A stretch of 64,000 nt of DNA from Lacrimispora amygdalina (GTDB lineage Bacteria > Bacillota > Clostridia > Lachnospirales > Lachnospiraceae): positions 1-64,000 of the forward strand of contig NZ_OAOF01000007.1 of NCBI RefSeq assembly GCF_900205965.1, written 5' to 3'. Positions 48,834 to 58,604 of the stretch are shown piece after piece. Position 1 is the first letter of the stretch. Every line of letters begins with the position of its first letter. The notes below the pieces were generated by a model. It had not been told where the DNA came from. It did no database searches and saw nothing but the letters and a program-made list of their open reading frames with translations. Position numbers and translations under genes: made by a program.

Positions 48834-49594
48834 TGAAATATTTGTCAGTAGAACTTCTGAAGATAAGCAAATCCATAGAATCAAAGATTAGTTATTTGTT
48901 TACTATAGTAATGGTTTTTATCATAATTATAAGCTTCAAAATGGGAGATACTTCAGGAGTAAGCAATATTGATTCAGTTTTTCTTACTCTTGGTAATTTC
49001 AACCGTTATATAATGATATATTTTGTTATGATACTAATGACAAGTCTGGTTGTTGCCAATGAATTTAATTATGGAACTTATCGTTATTTAATGATGAGAC
49101 CAGTATCTTTGAAACAACTTTTAATAAATAAATATATTGCTTTATGGATTTTTGCAGGAATTATACTTTTACTTACTTCTATAGTCAGCTTTTTGGTTGG
49201 AACAACTCTTTTTGGAACAGGCGTCCTGCATGGGGAAAACCAGATAGAATTAAGCCAGCCTTTATTGCGTTTTATAATCTTTTACATTGGAACTTGGATT
49301 AATACATTTTTTATAATTCAGTTGACAACCTATATATCAATTTTGCTCAAGAACAATATTAATACAATAGTTGTTACTTTCAGTGCGATATTTGTAGTTT
49401 TGTTCCTGACGAGATTCGTTAGTGATTCAATCTTAGATTTTACGCCTATTAATTATATCACACTGAAGCCTTACATCTTCAATGCTTCTATAGATTGGAG
49501 CCATATTATTTTTGGCATTTTAATAACCCAGATATATGGAGCTTTTTTTAGTTTTTTAAGTTTGGCTAAGCTAAAGAGGGAGGATGTAGGATAA
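48833..49594 (+). CDS. ABC-2 type permease 1 (LanE-like)
   Basis: The 253-residue protein has about six membrane helices and the motif V-A-N-E-F-N-Y-G-T-Y-R-Y-L-M typical of ABC-2 permeases (E-x-x-x-G-T-x-x-x-L). It is translationally coupled to the ATPase gene and lies 1 bp from the second permease gene. It is a probable subunit of a self-immunity or export transporter for the modified peptide. Confidence 0.85.
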   Translation: MKYLSVELLKISKSIESKISYLFTIVMVFIIIISFKMGDTSGVSNIDSVFLTLGNFNRYIMIYFVMILMTSLVVANEFNYGTYRYLMMRPVSLKQLLINKYIALWIFAGIILLLTSIVSFLVGTTLFGTGVLHGENQIELSQPLLRFIIFYIGTWINTFFIIQLTTYISILLKNNINTIVVTFSAIFVVLFLTRFVSDSILDFTPINYITLKPYIFNASIDWSHIIFGILITQIYGAFFSFLSLAKLKREDVG

Positions 49595-49595
49595 T

Positions 49596-50360
49596 ATGAA
49601 AATAAGTATGGTACATTTAATTAGAACAGAGCTTCATAAGACGTTGAAGATGCAGATTGTACGCATTATATTTGTATTTTCGTTGGCATTCAGCCTATTG
49701 AGTTTTTTGGGGGATGCAAGGACTTCGGCATTTTCTATTCCGCTGAGTAGTATTTCAAATCTGACCCAGACATTAATTATTGTTGCATTTATAAGCTTTA
49801 CGGCTTACATATATGGAGTCGAATTACAGGCGAATACGTTAAAGATTATACGCTCTAAGGATATATCATGTTGGAAAGTGATTGGAGCGAAATATTTAAC
49901 TGCGTTTATTGTTGTACTCATATTTATTATGTCTATTTGGTTAATAGATATTATTTTAGCAGTTACTGTGTTCCCTATGGCTGATTTTACAGTAAAATAT
50001 GATAGTAATATTATTTTGGCCAGAGATGGAATGTTATTTGTACTTTTAGCATTTTTATTTGAAGCCATGCCCCTCTTCTTAGTCTCATGTATCAGCCTGA
50101 CTATTACCATATTCTCAAATTCAACAGTATTGGGCGTAATCTCTACTATTTTTATTTTTTTAATGAGCAAAATTCTTGAAAGCGTACATGCTTTAAAATT
50201 CCTTTTACCATCATATCATTTACTTATATGGAAGGATATTATAAGGGCACAGCCAGATTGGTACCAGGTAGCTGCAAAGCTTGTTGTAATATTGATATAT
50301 TGTGTGATTCTTTATTTACTTTCACTGCATCGATACAACACCATGGAGGTGAAGCACTGA
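49596..50360 (+). CDS. ABC-2 type permease 2 (LanG-like)
   Basis: The 254-residue protein has about six membrane helices and E-L-Q-A-N-T-L-K-I-I-R-S, the counterpart of the E-x-x-x-G-T motif. It probably forms a heterodimer with the preceding permease. It is followed 4 bp later by an exporter-type ABC gene. Confidence 0.83.
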   Translation: MKISMVHLIRTELHKTLKMQIVRIIFVFSLAFSLLSFLGDARTSAFSIPLSSISNLTQTLIIVAFISFTAYIYGVELQANTLKIIRSKDISCWKVIGAKYLTAFIVVLIFIMSIWLIDIILAVTVFPMADFTVKYDSNIILARDGMLFVLLAFLFEAMPLFLVSCISLTITIFSNSTVLGVISTIFIFLMSKILESVHALKFLLPSYHLLIWKDIIRAQPDWYQVAAKLVVILIYCVILYLLSLHRYNTMEVKH

Positions 50361-50364
50361 CAAA

Positions 50365-52086
50365 ATGGATTCAGTAAATGATACTAAGGTAATTAGTTCT
50401 TTAAAACCATTGCAAGTGCTTAAACGTATATTGGCGCTGAATTGGGAATACATTTTACCACAGGCTGGTATTGTATTATTGATTGTAATATCCTCATTTT
50501 TAGAATTATTTGAAACAGATGCCCTAAAGCATATGATCGATGCAGTATCAGCTGCAAATTTAGAAGTGCTGAAAAATTATTTTTTTATCACACTTGGTAT
50601 TGTTGTAAGTAATGGTATCCTGTATTTTTTGGCAAGCTATTTAGGAACTAATATTGATATTTTATCCATATTAAATATTCAAACATTGTTGGTTAAAAAG
50701 CTTTTCAGGGTTAAGATGCTGGTTCTAAAAGAGTATCATTCGGGAGACATTTTGTCGCGGGTTCAGGATTCGGTATCACAAGCGCAGACGGGAATAGTGA
50801 ATCAGACGAGGCAAACTTCGAAAGACGTATTTATGCTTTTTTTAAGTTTGTCTTATTTAGTAATAATAAATTGGAAACTCATGTTTTCTTCGGTTTTGTT
50901 TATATCTGTGATTCCATTTATTATGAATTTTCTCTCCGCCAAATTAAGAAAGATTTATTATAATGAACAATCTCAAACTGCTGCAAAGAATATTTTTATA
51001 AATGATGCTGTTCAGAATTTAGAGGTCATTAAAGCTTATTCGCTGGAGGATAAATTTAAAGGTATATTTAGGGGAAAATATTCTGAAATTCAAAGATGGA
51101 GGAGAAAAGCTTATCTTTGGGAAGGTATTATGGAGAATTTGCAGAATTGCCTGTTGGTGATTGGCGATTTCTTTATTATAGGCTATGGGGCTTTTCTAGT
51201 TTCTAAAAATGAGTTGAGTATCGGGGGGATTTTCAGCTTTCTCATACTCTTTGAAAGAATAGTGGACCCGATTTCATCAATTATACAGATTTGGAGTCGA
51301 TTACAAAAATCCATCGCCAACGCATTGCGCTTTTTGGAACTATTAGATTTACCAGAGGAAAGTTCGTTGGAAAAAAGTATGTCAGCAGGCTGCACTTTGG
51401 AAACTAGAAAAACAGATTGTACAATGGGTTTATTTTTAAAAGATATTTCTTATTGTTATCCTCAAGGAAAAAATATTCTGGAAGATGTATCACTACATAT
51501 ACTTCCAGGTGAAAAAACTCTTATTTATGGTAAGAGTGGTGATGGAAAAAGTACATTAATTAATTTGATTTTAAGATTCTATGAACCTGAAAATGGAGAT
51601 ATTTTTTGGAATGGTTCATCTATTTATACCACTAAATTACAAGAGTGGAGAAATAAAATAGCTTATGTTTCACAGGATTCTATTCTGTTTACAGGTTCGA
51701 TACTTGAAAATATCCGATATGGAAATCTAGATTCATCAGATGATAACATTTATAATATATCAAGGCGTTTGGGTATTCATGATTTTATTATAAAAAAAGA
51801 ACAGGGATACATTACACAATTAGGTCTGGGTGGTGCACAGCTTTCGGGTGGGGAATTACAGCGGCTGACTATTGCACGAGCTTTATTGCGTGTATCGGAT
51901 ATTTTTATATTGGATGAGCCTTCTTCTCATTTGGATGTTGAAAATGAAAAATTGTTTTTTGATTTTTTGGATGATTTATTAGAAAACAAGGTAGTTATTA
52001 TTATTAGTCATAAACAAGCACATTTTAATAAAGTCAATAAAGTGTTTTGTCTATGTAATGGAAAACTTATGGAGCAAAAAATCTGA
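50365..52086 (+). CDS. ABC exporter half-transporter 1 (no C39 peptidase)
   Basis: This 573-residue protein has a six-helix type IV exporter domain (about 30-310) followed by an ATPase domain: Walker A G-K-S-G-D-G-K-S-T, Q-loop Y-V-S-Q-D-S, signature L-S-G-G-E-L-Q-R and Walker B I-F-I-L-D-E-P-S-S-H-L-D. No N-terminal C39 peptidase is present, so leader removal must come from another enzyme, most simply the M16C peptidase. It probably forms a heterodimer with the next gene product to export the finished peptide. Confidence 0.9.
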   Translation: MDSVNDTKVISSLKPLQVLKRILALNWEYILPQAGIVLLIVISSFLELFETDALKHMIDAVSAANLEVLKNYFFITLGIVVSNGILYFLASYLGTNIDILSILNIQTLLVKKLFRVKMLVLKEYHSGDILSRVQDSVSQAQTGIVNQTRQTSKDVFMLFLSLSYLVIINWKLMFSSVLFISVIPFIMNFLSAKLRKIYYNEQSQTAAKNIFINDAVQNLEVIKAYSLEDKFKGIFRGKYSEIQRWRRKAYLWEGIMENLQNCLLVIGDFFIIGYGAFLVSKNELSIGGIFSFLILFERIVDPISSIIQIWSRLQKSIANALRFLELLDLPEESSLEKSMSAGCTLETRKTDCTMGLFLKDISYCYPQGKNILEDVSLHILPGEKTLIYGKSGDGKSTLINLILRFYEPENGDIFWNGSSIYTTKLQEWRNKIAYVSQDSILFTGSILENIRYGNLDSSDDNIYNISRRLGIHDFIIKKEQGYITQLGLGGAQLSGGELQRLTIARALLRVSDIFILDEPSSHLDVENEKLFFDFLDDLLENKVVIIISHKQAHFNKVNKVFCLCNGKLMEQKI

Positions 52087-52120
52087 TTTTTTAGTAAGAT
52101 GTTAAGGAGGTGAACTTTTC

Positions 52121-53899
52121 TTGCGTGTGATAGAGCATAAGTTCATGAAGAAATCAAAACATAAGGAGATTAACATTTTATATAGGATTTTTGTAAGCTG
52201 TAAGGAATTTTCATGGCTTTTTTTATTTAGCACAGTATTGATACTTGCAGATATTATTTTTTTGATTGGATCTGTTGTATTTTTTGGTAAAATAACCGAT
52301 TACATAGAGGCAGGAGAAATGGAAGTCGCTGTCAGTCATTTGAAAATAGGTGCACCAATAGCAATTATACTTATAATACTTGTGTGGTTTGGACAATATA
52401 TGCGCAAAATTTTCAGGTCATTAGCTGTTGAAAAACTTACTACAGATGCTCTTGATAAGATATTACATGCGCCATTTAAGGTTATATCTGAATGCGAAAT
52501 AGGAGATATCATATATCGATTGAATTTTGATTCCGAAAAGATTTCAGATGTATTGCTGGAAAATATTTTTTTAATCCTTCGTGATGCTCTTATCTGTATT
52601 ACTGCATATATATATCTGTGCAGCATTAATCATGCAGCAGGATTCGTAATTTTAATTTTCTTATTAATAACTTTTATTTTCAGCCGTTTATTTGATTTCT
52701 CAATAAAGAAGATCTCCAAAAGTATTTCTGGGATTTATGGAATCGTAACTGGTATGGTAATTGACTATCTGAAGGGAATGTCGATTATTCGTGTTTATAA
52801 TTTGCAAGAGGTTTTGATAGAAAAATATAATAAAGAATTAAATAAAGTAAAAGGGCTATTTATTAAACGATCACTAATCACCAGTATCGCAAGTCGCTTA
52901 GTACCGATACTCAATAAAGTCATTATCAGCACAGCTGTTTTATATGTAGGTATATTATCCATAAAAGGAGTGATTTCAATTGGATCGATTTTGTCATTTA
53001 TATTTTTGATAAGTAAAGTCCAGACACCGCTGTTTAATATAAGCCGCTCATTGACTCAAATACAGCAGGGGATCGTATCGGCTGAGAGACTTTTATATAT
53101 TTCAGAGTTTCCAACAGAATACATAAATAACAGTAAGGATAATTTATATCACGAAAGTGAAGATATAGCGGTAGAGTTGACTAATGTAGGATTTATGTAC
53201 CAGAATTGCAATAAAGTACTGAATAATATAAATTTAAAAATTAAGAATGGTGAAAAGGTAGCAATTGTGGGCTTGAGCGGTTCCGGCAAATCTACACTGA
53301 TAAAGCTTATCTCTGGCCTATTTCCGGCAGATGAGGGAAGCATTAAAATATTCGGGCGGGATTCTATTAAGGATATGGGACAAATCAGACTAATGATAGC
53401 ATATGTGTCTCAATCATTGGGAGTGTTTTCAGCTTCGGTTAAGGATAATATATCTTGTGGGGCTTGTGGAAATGACAATCTTGAAGATGTAATAGAAGCG
53501 GCAAAAAAAGCTGGAGCCCATGAATTCATTCTTAGACTGGAAAAAGGTTATGATACTGAATTGACAGAGTCAGGAAGCAATCTTTCAGGCGGGCAAAAAC
53601 AACGAATCACACTTGCCAGGGCATTTTTCAGAAAGGCACCAATAATAATTTTGGATGAACCAGAATCTTCGTTAGATAAAGAAAATATGCTGTCACTTTA
53701 TAATACATTGTCAAAGATTCCTAAAAACCATACTTTAATTCTTATAAGCCACAATTTACAAATGCTTGATTGGTTAGACCGGATTGTTGTTATGGAGGAG
53801 GGCACTATTATTCAAGAAGGCAGACCAGGTCCAAATCTACTGTTACCTACGGATCTATATTTTAATAAATTCAAAAGAATAGAGGAGAAATGTGTATGA
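52121..53899 (+). CDS. ABC exporter half-transporter 2 (no C39 peptidase)
   Basis: This 592-residue protein has a six-helix exporter domain and an ATPase with G-L-S-G-S-G-K-S-T, Y-V-S-Q-S-L, L-S-G-G-Q-K-Q-R and I-I-I-L-D-E-P-E-S-S-L-D. The probable start is the TTG at 52121, 10 bases after AAGGAGG; the ATG at 52145 is an alternative. Its last bases overlap the YcaO gene (ATGA). Tandem half-transporters of this kind usually work as heterodimers. Confidence 0.9.
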   Translation: MRVIEHKFMKKSKHKEINILYRIFVSCKEFSWLFLFSTVLILADIIFLIGSVVFFGKITDYIEAGEMEVAVSHLKIGAPIAIILIILVWFGQYMRKIFRSLAVEKLTTDALDKILHAPFKVISECEIGDIIYRLNFDSEKISDVLLENIFLILRDALICITAYIYLCSINHAAGFVILIFLLITFIFSRLFDFSIKKISKSISGIYGIVTGMVIDYLKGMSIIRVYNLQEVLIEKYNKELNKVKGLFIKRSLITSIASRLVPILNKVIISTAVLYVGILSIKGVISIGSILSFIFLISKVQTPLFNISRSLTQIQQGIVSAERLLYISEFPTEYINNSKDNLYHESEDIAVELTNVGFMYQNCNKVLNNINLKIKNGEKVAIVGLSGSGKSTLIKLISGLFPADEGSIKIFGRDSIKDMGQIRLMIAYVSQSLGVFSASVKDNISCGACGNDNLEDVIEAAKKAGAHEFILRLEKGYDTELTESGSNLSGGQKQRITLARAFFRKAPIIILDEPESSLDKENMLSLYNTLSKIPKNHTLILISHNLQMLDWLDRIVVMEEGTIIQEGRPGPNLLLPTDLYFNKFKRIEEKCV

Positions 53900-55680
53900 G
53901 ATACCAAAGCAGGAAGGATTGTTTACCTGAACAAACAATACAAAAAATTAGAGAAATTTTATATTCGGCAGGTCTATTCCCATATGAAATGGATTGGACA
54001 ATGCATGTTAAAAATTGTCATGCTCTTCGTTTAGGATTGGATGGATTTCCAGGAAAAGGCGTTAATGGTAAAGGGGTAACTAAGAGTTATGCTTTAGCAA
54101 GCGCATATGGTGAAATGATGGAAAGAATCCAGTGCGGTATGATGTTCAAGCGTCAATATGGATTAATGAGTGAAACATTTCTAAAATATCCTGGTGCTAA
54201 AGCCGTGGATGCAAACAAATTAATCTCAAATTATGGAGATATACTTTCCACAATGTTAAAAGTAAAGATATATGAATTGGAACATGTATTTAGCGGATTG
54301 GAATTGAGCTGCTTTCCATATTATCATGTCAACAGTGAATCGGTTGTATACTTACCGGAATCATTGATTAATATGACGATTGGCTCTAATGGTATGTGTG
54401 CTGGTAATAATGCAAGTGAAGCAATTGTGCAGGGATTGTCTGAGATAATGGAGCGCTATGTTTCTAAAAAGATGATAGATGACCATTATGAGTTCCCTGA
54501 TATACCGGTCAAAGATATCGATAATAGTATATTGATTGAGATGATTAAAGATGTTGAAAATAAAGGTTATAAACTCATCATTAAAGATTTTACATTAGGC
54601 GGAAAATTCCCATGTCTGGGTGTAATACTTATGGATTGCAGAAATATGAAATATACAATTTCGTTAGGGGCTCATCCGGTCTTTGATATTGCTTTGCAGC
54701 GGTGTATAACAGAGGTGTTTCAGACAAGTAAAATCCAGCATAAGATGCTTTCTTTTCTCTCTCTTTTTGATAGCAGGAGTAAATTAAATGCAGATGAAAG
54801 TAAAGACAGTTTGGATATTAATCAATCAATCATTGGAGCATACGTGGGAAATCTTTCTATTTTTGAAACAAATTGTGAAAGTGACTTATACAAAAATGCC
54901 TTTCTTAAAAATCCAGAATCCAATGACATATCCTTAAAATTTATGTTAAATAGATTGAAAGAAATGGGCTTCGAGATATTCATAAGAGACGCGTCGTATC
55001 TTGGATTTCCTGCTTACCGCATCTATGTAAATGGAATGTCAGAGATGTACCAGCAATCATTAGAAGAACTGAAAGATGCGTTTCATAGTGAAAAATCATT
55101 AAAGAGATATATGTTGAGAATTAAACAATTAAGCAAAGAAGAACTAGGGGAATTAGCTGAAAGAATTGAGGATATGTCGGCAGATTCGGGTTTTTTAGCA
55201 CAGGATTTATATAACGCTTGTCAAGTTATTTTTGAACAGGGGAGTGATTTTCAGTATTTGTTGAATGAGTTTGACTATTTTATGACCTTGCTTTATTGCA
55301 GCATTGGCAATTATACAAAGGCATATTTTCATTTGAAAAAATATATTGATATTAGAGGAGACAGGATTCAAAACATAACATATTTCACGTGTGTACTACA
55401 TTATTTAAAATTGCATAACGAAGGTAAGCAGAAAAATTTAAATGAAATATTGATACCAATATATGGTCAAACAGCGAAAAAAGTAATAGAAGATATGTCA
55501 GAACCTGAAAAAATATTTGAAGTATATGATTTGCCAAATTGTGGTGATTGTTCTATTTGTAGCTATAATGGTAAATGTTCTTATTTAAGTTGGACTCAAT
55601 ATACTCAGAAAATGCAGGATAAAATTGATTCTTTTCCTTTTGGAGAGGAACGTTTGTCAGCTTTCTTACAAAAAATTTAA
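53896..55680 (+). CDS. YcaO-domain protein with C-terminal Cys cluster
   Basis: This 594-residue protein shows YcaO ATP-site signatures: G-V-T-K-S-Y-A-L-A-S-A-Y-G-E-M-M-E-R (about 60-78) and C-A-G-N-N-A-S-E-A-I-V-Q-G-L-S-E-I-M-E-R-Y (about 167-187). These Glu and Arg residues bind ATP and magnesium. The C-terminal 200 residues are helical, TPR-like, as in E. coli YcaO. The end carries C-G-D-C-S-I-C-S-Y-N-G-K-C, a possible metal site. YcaO enzymes phosphorylate backbone amides to form azolines, thioamides or amidines. No E1-like partner or dehydrogenase is seen, so thioamide, amidine or azoline formation by a stand-alone type are all open. It is the last gene of the operon, and its ATGA start is coupled to the exporter gene. 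Confidence 0.87.
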   Translation: MRYQSRKDCLPEQTIQKIREILYSAGLFPYEMDWTMHVKNCHALRLGLDGFPGKGVNGKGVTKSYALASAYGEMMERIQCGMMFKRQYGLMSETFLKYPGAKAVDANKLISNYGDILSTMLKVKIYELEHVFSGLELSCFPYYHVNSESVVYLPESLINMTIGSNGMCAGNNASEAIVQGLSEIMERYVSKKMIDDHYEFPDIPVKDIDNSILIEMIKDVENKGYKLIIKDFTLGGKFPCLGVILMDCRNMKYTISLGAHPVFDIALQRCITEVFQTSKIQHKMLSFLSLFDSRSKLNADESKDSLDINQSIIGAYVGNLSIFETNCESDLYKNAFLKNPESNDISLKFMLNRLKEMGFEIFIRDASYLGFPAYRIYVNGMSEMYQQSLEELKDAFHSEKSLKRYMLRIKQLSKEELGELAERIEDMSADSGFLAQDLYNACQVIFEQGSDFQYLLNEFDYFMTLLYCSIGNYTKAYFHLKKYIDIRGDRIQNITYFTCVLHYLKLHNEGKQKNLNEILIPIYGQTAKKVIEDMSEPEKIFEVYDLPNCGDCSICSYNGKCSYLSWTQYTQKMQDKIDSFPFGEERLSAFLQKI

Positions 55681-55843
55681 AAGGTAGATTAAGTGTTCCC
55701 TTCGAATCCGCTGCCGGAGTGGGAGAAGCCATAAACAAGGAACCATAAACCAGACACCTGGTATCACACTAAACTTGTAATTGTTGAATTAGAAACAAAA
55801 ATGTGATATGCTATTCTTTATAGATATCCCAGGAGGCTTTATC

Positions 55844-56320
55844 ATGAATAAAAGAGAACAGGTTCTGGTAAATTTTAGAGAATTAATTAATAAACTGGCT
55901 TGGTTTAATAAGCTCAAGATGGAAGAATGCTTAAAAGAGTATAAGTCTGTTGAGGTTCATTACATTGAATGTATTGGAAGCCATTCGGAATCCAATGTTA
56001 CGAAGATTGCAGAAGTACTCTATATGACAAGAGGAGCCATTAGCAAAATGACAAAAAAGCTTGAGAATAAAGGACTTATTGAGAGTTATCAAAAACCGGA
56101 TAATAAAAAAGAAATTTATTTTCGGCTTACAAAATCAGGTCAGGAAATATATGATATTCATGAAAAATTACACAAAGAATTTAATGATAGAGATAGTATT
56201 GTTTTTGAAGATATAACAGAAGAGCAGTTTGATAACATGCTTGCATTTTTAAAGAAGTACGATGAACATTTAGATTCTGAGATTAGTAAGATGAATAAAG
56301 ATGACATGTTAACTAAATAA
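55844..56320 (+). CDS. MarR-family transcriptional regulator
   Basis: This 158-residue protein has a winged helix with N-V-T-K-I-A-E-V-L-Y-M-T-R-G-A-I-S-K-M-T-K-K and wing P-D-N-K-K-E-I-Y-F-R-L-T. An AGGAGG site precedes the ATG at 55844; the frame is open further upstream. It is followed by a promoter with two copies of a 20-bp repeat and an MFS gene, the usual regulator-efflux pair. It lies 164 bp after the RiPP operon but is probably separate. Confidence 0.88.
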   Translation: MNKREQVLVNFRELINKLAWFNKLKMEECLKEYKSVEVHYIECIGSHSESNVTKIAEVLYMTRGAISKMTKKLENKGLIESYQKPDNKKEIYFRLTKSGQEIYDIHEKLHKEFNDRDSIVFEDITEEQFDNMLAFLKKYDEHLDSEISKMNKDDMLTK

Positions 56321-56378
56321 ATAAGATTGAGATGCAGCCAATTTCTGAAAAGAATAAGCTGCATTTTTTGTTTTGAAA

Positions 56379-56435
56379 TATTGTTGACAAGGAAACAATA
56401 AGGTGCTATATTTTATGTTGACAAGGAAACAATAA
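56379..56435 (+). promoter_or_regulatory. Promoter overlapped by paired MarR-type operators
   Basis: TGTTGACAAGGAAACAATAA occurs twice (56382-56401 and 56416-56435). The first copy lies in a palindrome TATTGTT-N8-AACAATA (56379-56400). TTGACA (56384-56389), a 17-base spacer and TATATT (56407-56412) form a near-consensus promoter, so a bound repressor would block it directly. Confidence 0.75.
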
Positions 56436-56454
56436 TAACTTAAAGGAGAATGAT

Positions 56455-57497
56455 ATGTTTAAAATTAAATCAAATAAAGTCGAAAAGACAGAGCAGACCA
56501 TCGATCCAAAAGCTTTACTATTTGGACTTATTTCAGTATTTATGGTTGGTTTAGGATTTACTATAGTAATTCCAGTTATCCCATATCTGGTACAACCTTA
56601 TACAACTGTACAAAATCAAGCAGTTGTAGTTTCATTATTAACCTCGGTTTATGCATTCTGCGTGTTTATAGCAGCACCTGGACTTGGGGCGGTCAGTGAT
56701 CGATATGGAAGGCGTCCGGTGCTGCTCATATCTTTATTGGGTTCCGTAATTGGTTATACGATTTTTGGAATTGGCGGTGCGATTTGGATATTATTTCTTG
56801 GCCGTGTAATAGAAGGATTGACGGGTGGAGATATTAGTACTATTTTTGCATATTTTGCCGATATTACACCAGAGAATCAAAGAACCAAAATATTTGGCTG
56901 GGTAAGTGCTGTGGTTGGAATAGGAACTGCTTTTGGACCAACGTTAGGAGGACAGGAAGGATACTGGCTGCAGCTTTTTTATTCTGGATACCCAATTGCG
57001 CTTTACAAGCAATTTTTTCTCAGTTTTCAATTGATACATTTATGTGGAAGCCTGCGTTAATTGGACTTATGTTTTCAATCATAGGAATACAGGATATAAT
57101 TTCACAAAGCTTTATTATGCCAAAGTTATTACAAAAACTGAGAGATACAGATATAGCAACCATTGGAATGATTTCAGAAATTGCAGGTTACATTTTTATA
57201 GCTGCTTCTGCACTATTTGTATTCTATCCTTTATTGATTATTGGAATGTTTATCTTTGCTTTTGGAGATTCGATATTTGGACCCTCATTTAATGGTATGG
57301 TTTCTAAGGCAGTTTCTGCAAGTGAGCAAGGACGGATACAGGGAGGCAGTCAATCTATACAGGCATTAGCAAGAATAATCGGGCCTGTAATTGGCGGTCA
57401 GATTTATACATCGATCGGTCATGCTGCACCGGCAATTATGGGGATTATTCTGATCACACTTGCAATACCTGTTTTATATAAAGCAACACATGACTGA
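56455..57497 (+). pseudogene. MFS drug exporter with internal deletion and frameshift
   Basis: The first frame (to 57060) encodes helices 1-5 of a TetA-like MFS protein, with the D-R-Y-G-R-R-P-V loop motif, then loses homology after L-G-G-Q-E-G-Y. A second frame picks up around W-I-P-N-C-A-L-Q-A-I-F-S-Q-F-S-I-D-T-F-M-W-K (about 56980) and continues through helices 8-12 to 57497. Intact relatives have about 400 residues; roughly 60-90 residues around the central loop are missing. The upstream regulator and operators remain intact. It is unlikely to work as an exporter. Confidence 0.8.
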
Positions 57498-57626
57498 CCG
57501 GAGGGCAGGAACAGAAGGTAAATGGGTAACCGGAAAATTGTCCACTTTTTTCTTGACAGGCTGTAAGTTATAATTAGAAAAGAATATTGAAATGAGTATA
57601 CACAGTTGGACAGAGGAGAGCTAAGA

Positions 57627-58505
57627 ATGAGTTTATACCGGTTGAAATATTTCGTAAGTGTGGCTAAGCTAAAAAGCTTTACGAAGGCAGCGAGGGAGTG
57701 CCATATAGCCCAGTCTGCAATTAGCCAGCAGATTAATTTGCTGGAAAGGGAGCTGGGGGTTGAACTGTTCTACCGGGATAGTCACAAGGTGGAGCTGACT
57801 GCTGCAGGGCAGGTATATTATGAAGATGCAAAGGCTATTATTGAGAGAAATGCTTTGTCCGTAGAAAAGATGAGGCGCATTGCAAGAGGAGAGAAGGGAA
57901 CGCTTACCATTGGAATATGCGGATACGAAGAAGAGAGTATTTTTATAGACAGGATCAGGCGTTTTCATAAAGCAAAGCCAGACATCCAACTAAAGTTTTT
58001 GCCAGCAAACTATGAGGGCTATGAGAAAGGTCTTAATTCCTGCCGTTATGATTTGATATTTTCATGGCCTTATGATTTTGAAAATCATGCAGAAATCGGC
58101 TATAGGAAACTGATGGAATCAGAGACAGGGATTATCTTAAGCCGGGAACATTATCTCGCAGAGAGGAAAAACATAACCATTGAGGAATTGTCTATACAGA
58201 CTCATATCCTCATATCGCCTCTTGAGAATACCAGACTCTACGATCATTATTTACATTTCTTCAGACAGGCGGACTATCCGGAACACATAATCCGGGTACA
58301 GAATGCTTCCGTATTACGGATGATGGTGGAAATGAATCAGGGAATATCCGTGGTTCCCAGACTGGGTCTCCAATTGAACCGGGAACTTGTTTTAAAGGAA
58401 ACACCGGTACCGGATCATAAAATAGAAACGGGACTGATCTATTTAAAGGAGAACCAGAATCCATGCCTGAGAAATTTTCTTGATTATATTAACATAAGCA
58501 AATAG
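57627..58505 (+). CDS. LysR-family transcriptional regulator
   Basis: In this 292-residue protein the N-terminal winged helix has L-K-Y-F-V-S-V-A, S-F-T-K-A-A-R-E-C-H-I-A-Q-S-A-I-S-Q-Q-I and L-E-R-E-L-G-V-E-L-F. The effector domain follows from about residue 90. GAGGAGAG precedes the ATG at 57627. It stands 100 bp before, and in the same direction as, an old-yellow-enzyme type reductase gene that is its probable target. Confidence 0.9.
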   Translation: MSLYRLKYFVSVAKLKSFTKAARECHIAQSAISQQINLLERELGVELFYRDSHKVELTAAGQVYYEDAKAIIERNALSVEKMRRIARGEKGTLTIGICGYEEESIFIDRIRRFHKAKPDIQLKFLPANYEGYEKGLNSCRYDLIFSWPYDFENHAEIGYRKLMESETGIILSREHYLAERKNITIEELSIQTHILISPLENTRLYDHYLHFFRQADYPEHIIRVQNASVLRMMVEMNQGISVVPRLGLQLNRELVLKETPVPDHKIETGLIYLKENQNPCLRNFLDYINISK

Positions 58506-58604
58506 GATTGCAGTATCTGTTTTTCCGATCAGCCATAAGACGATTTTATGATATAGTAGATTTGTAGCAGGACTATTTCATAAAGACGGAGGCGTAAGAG
58601 GAGA

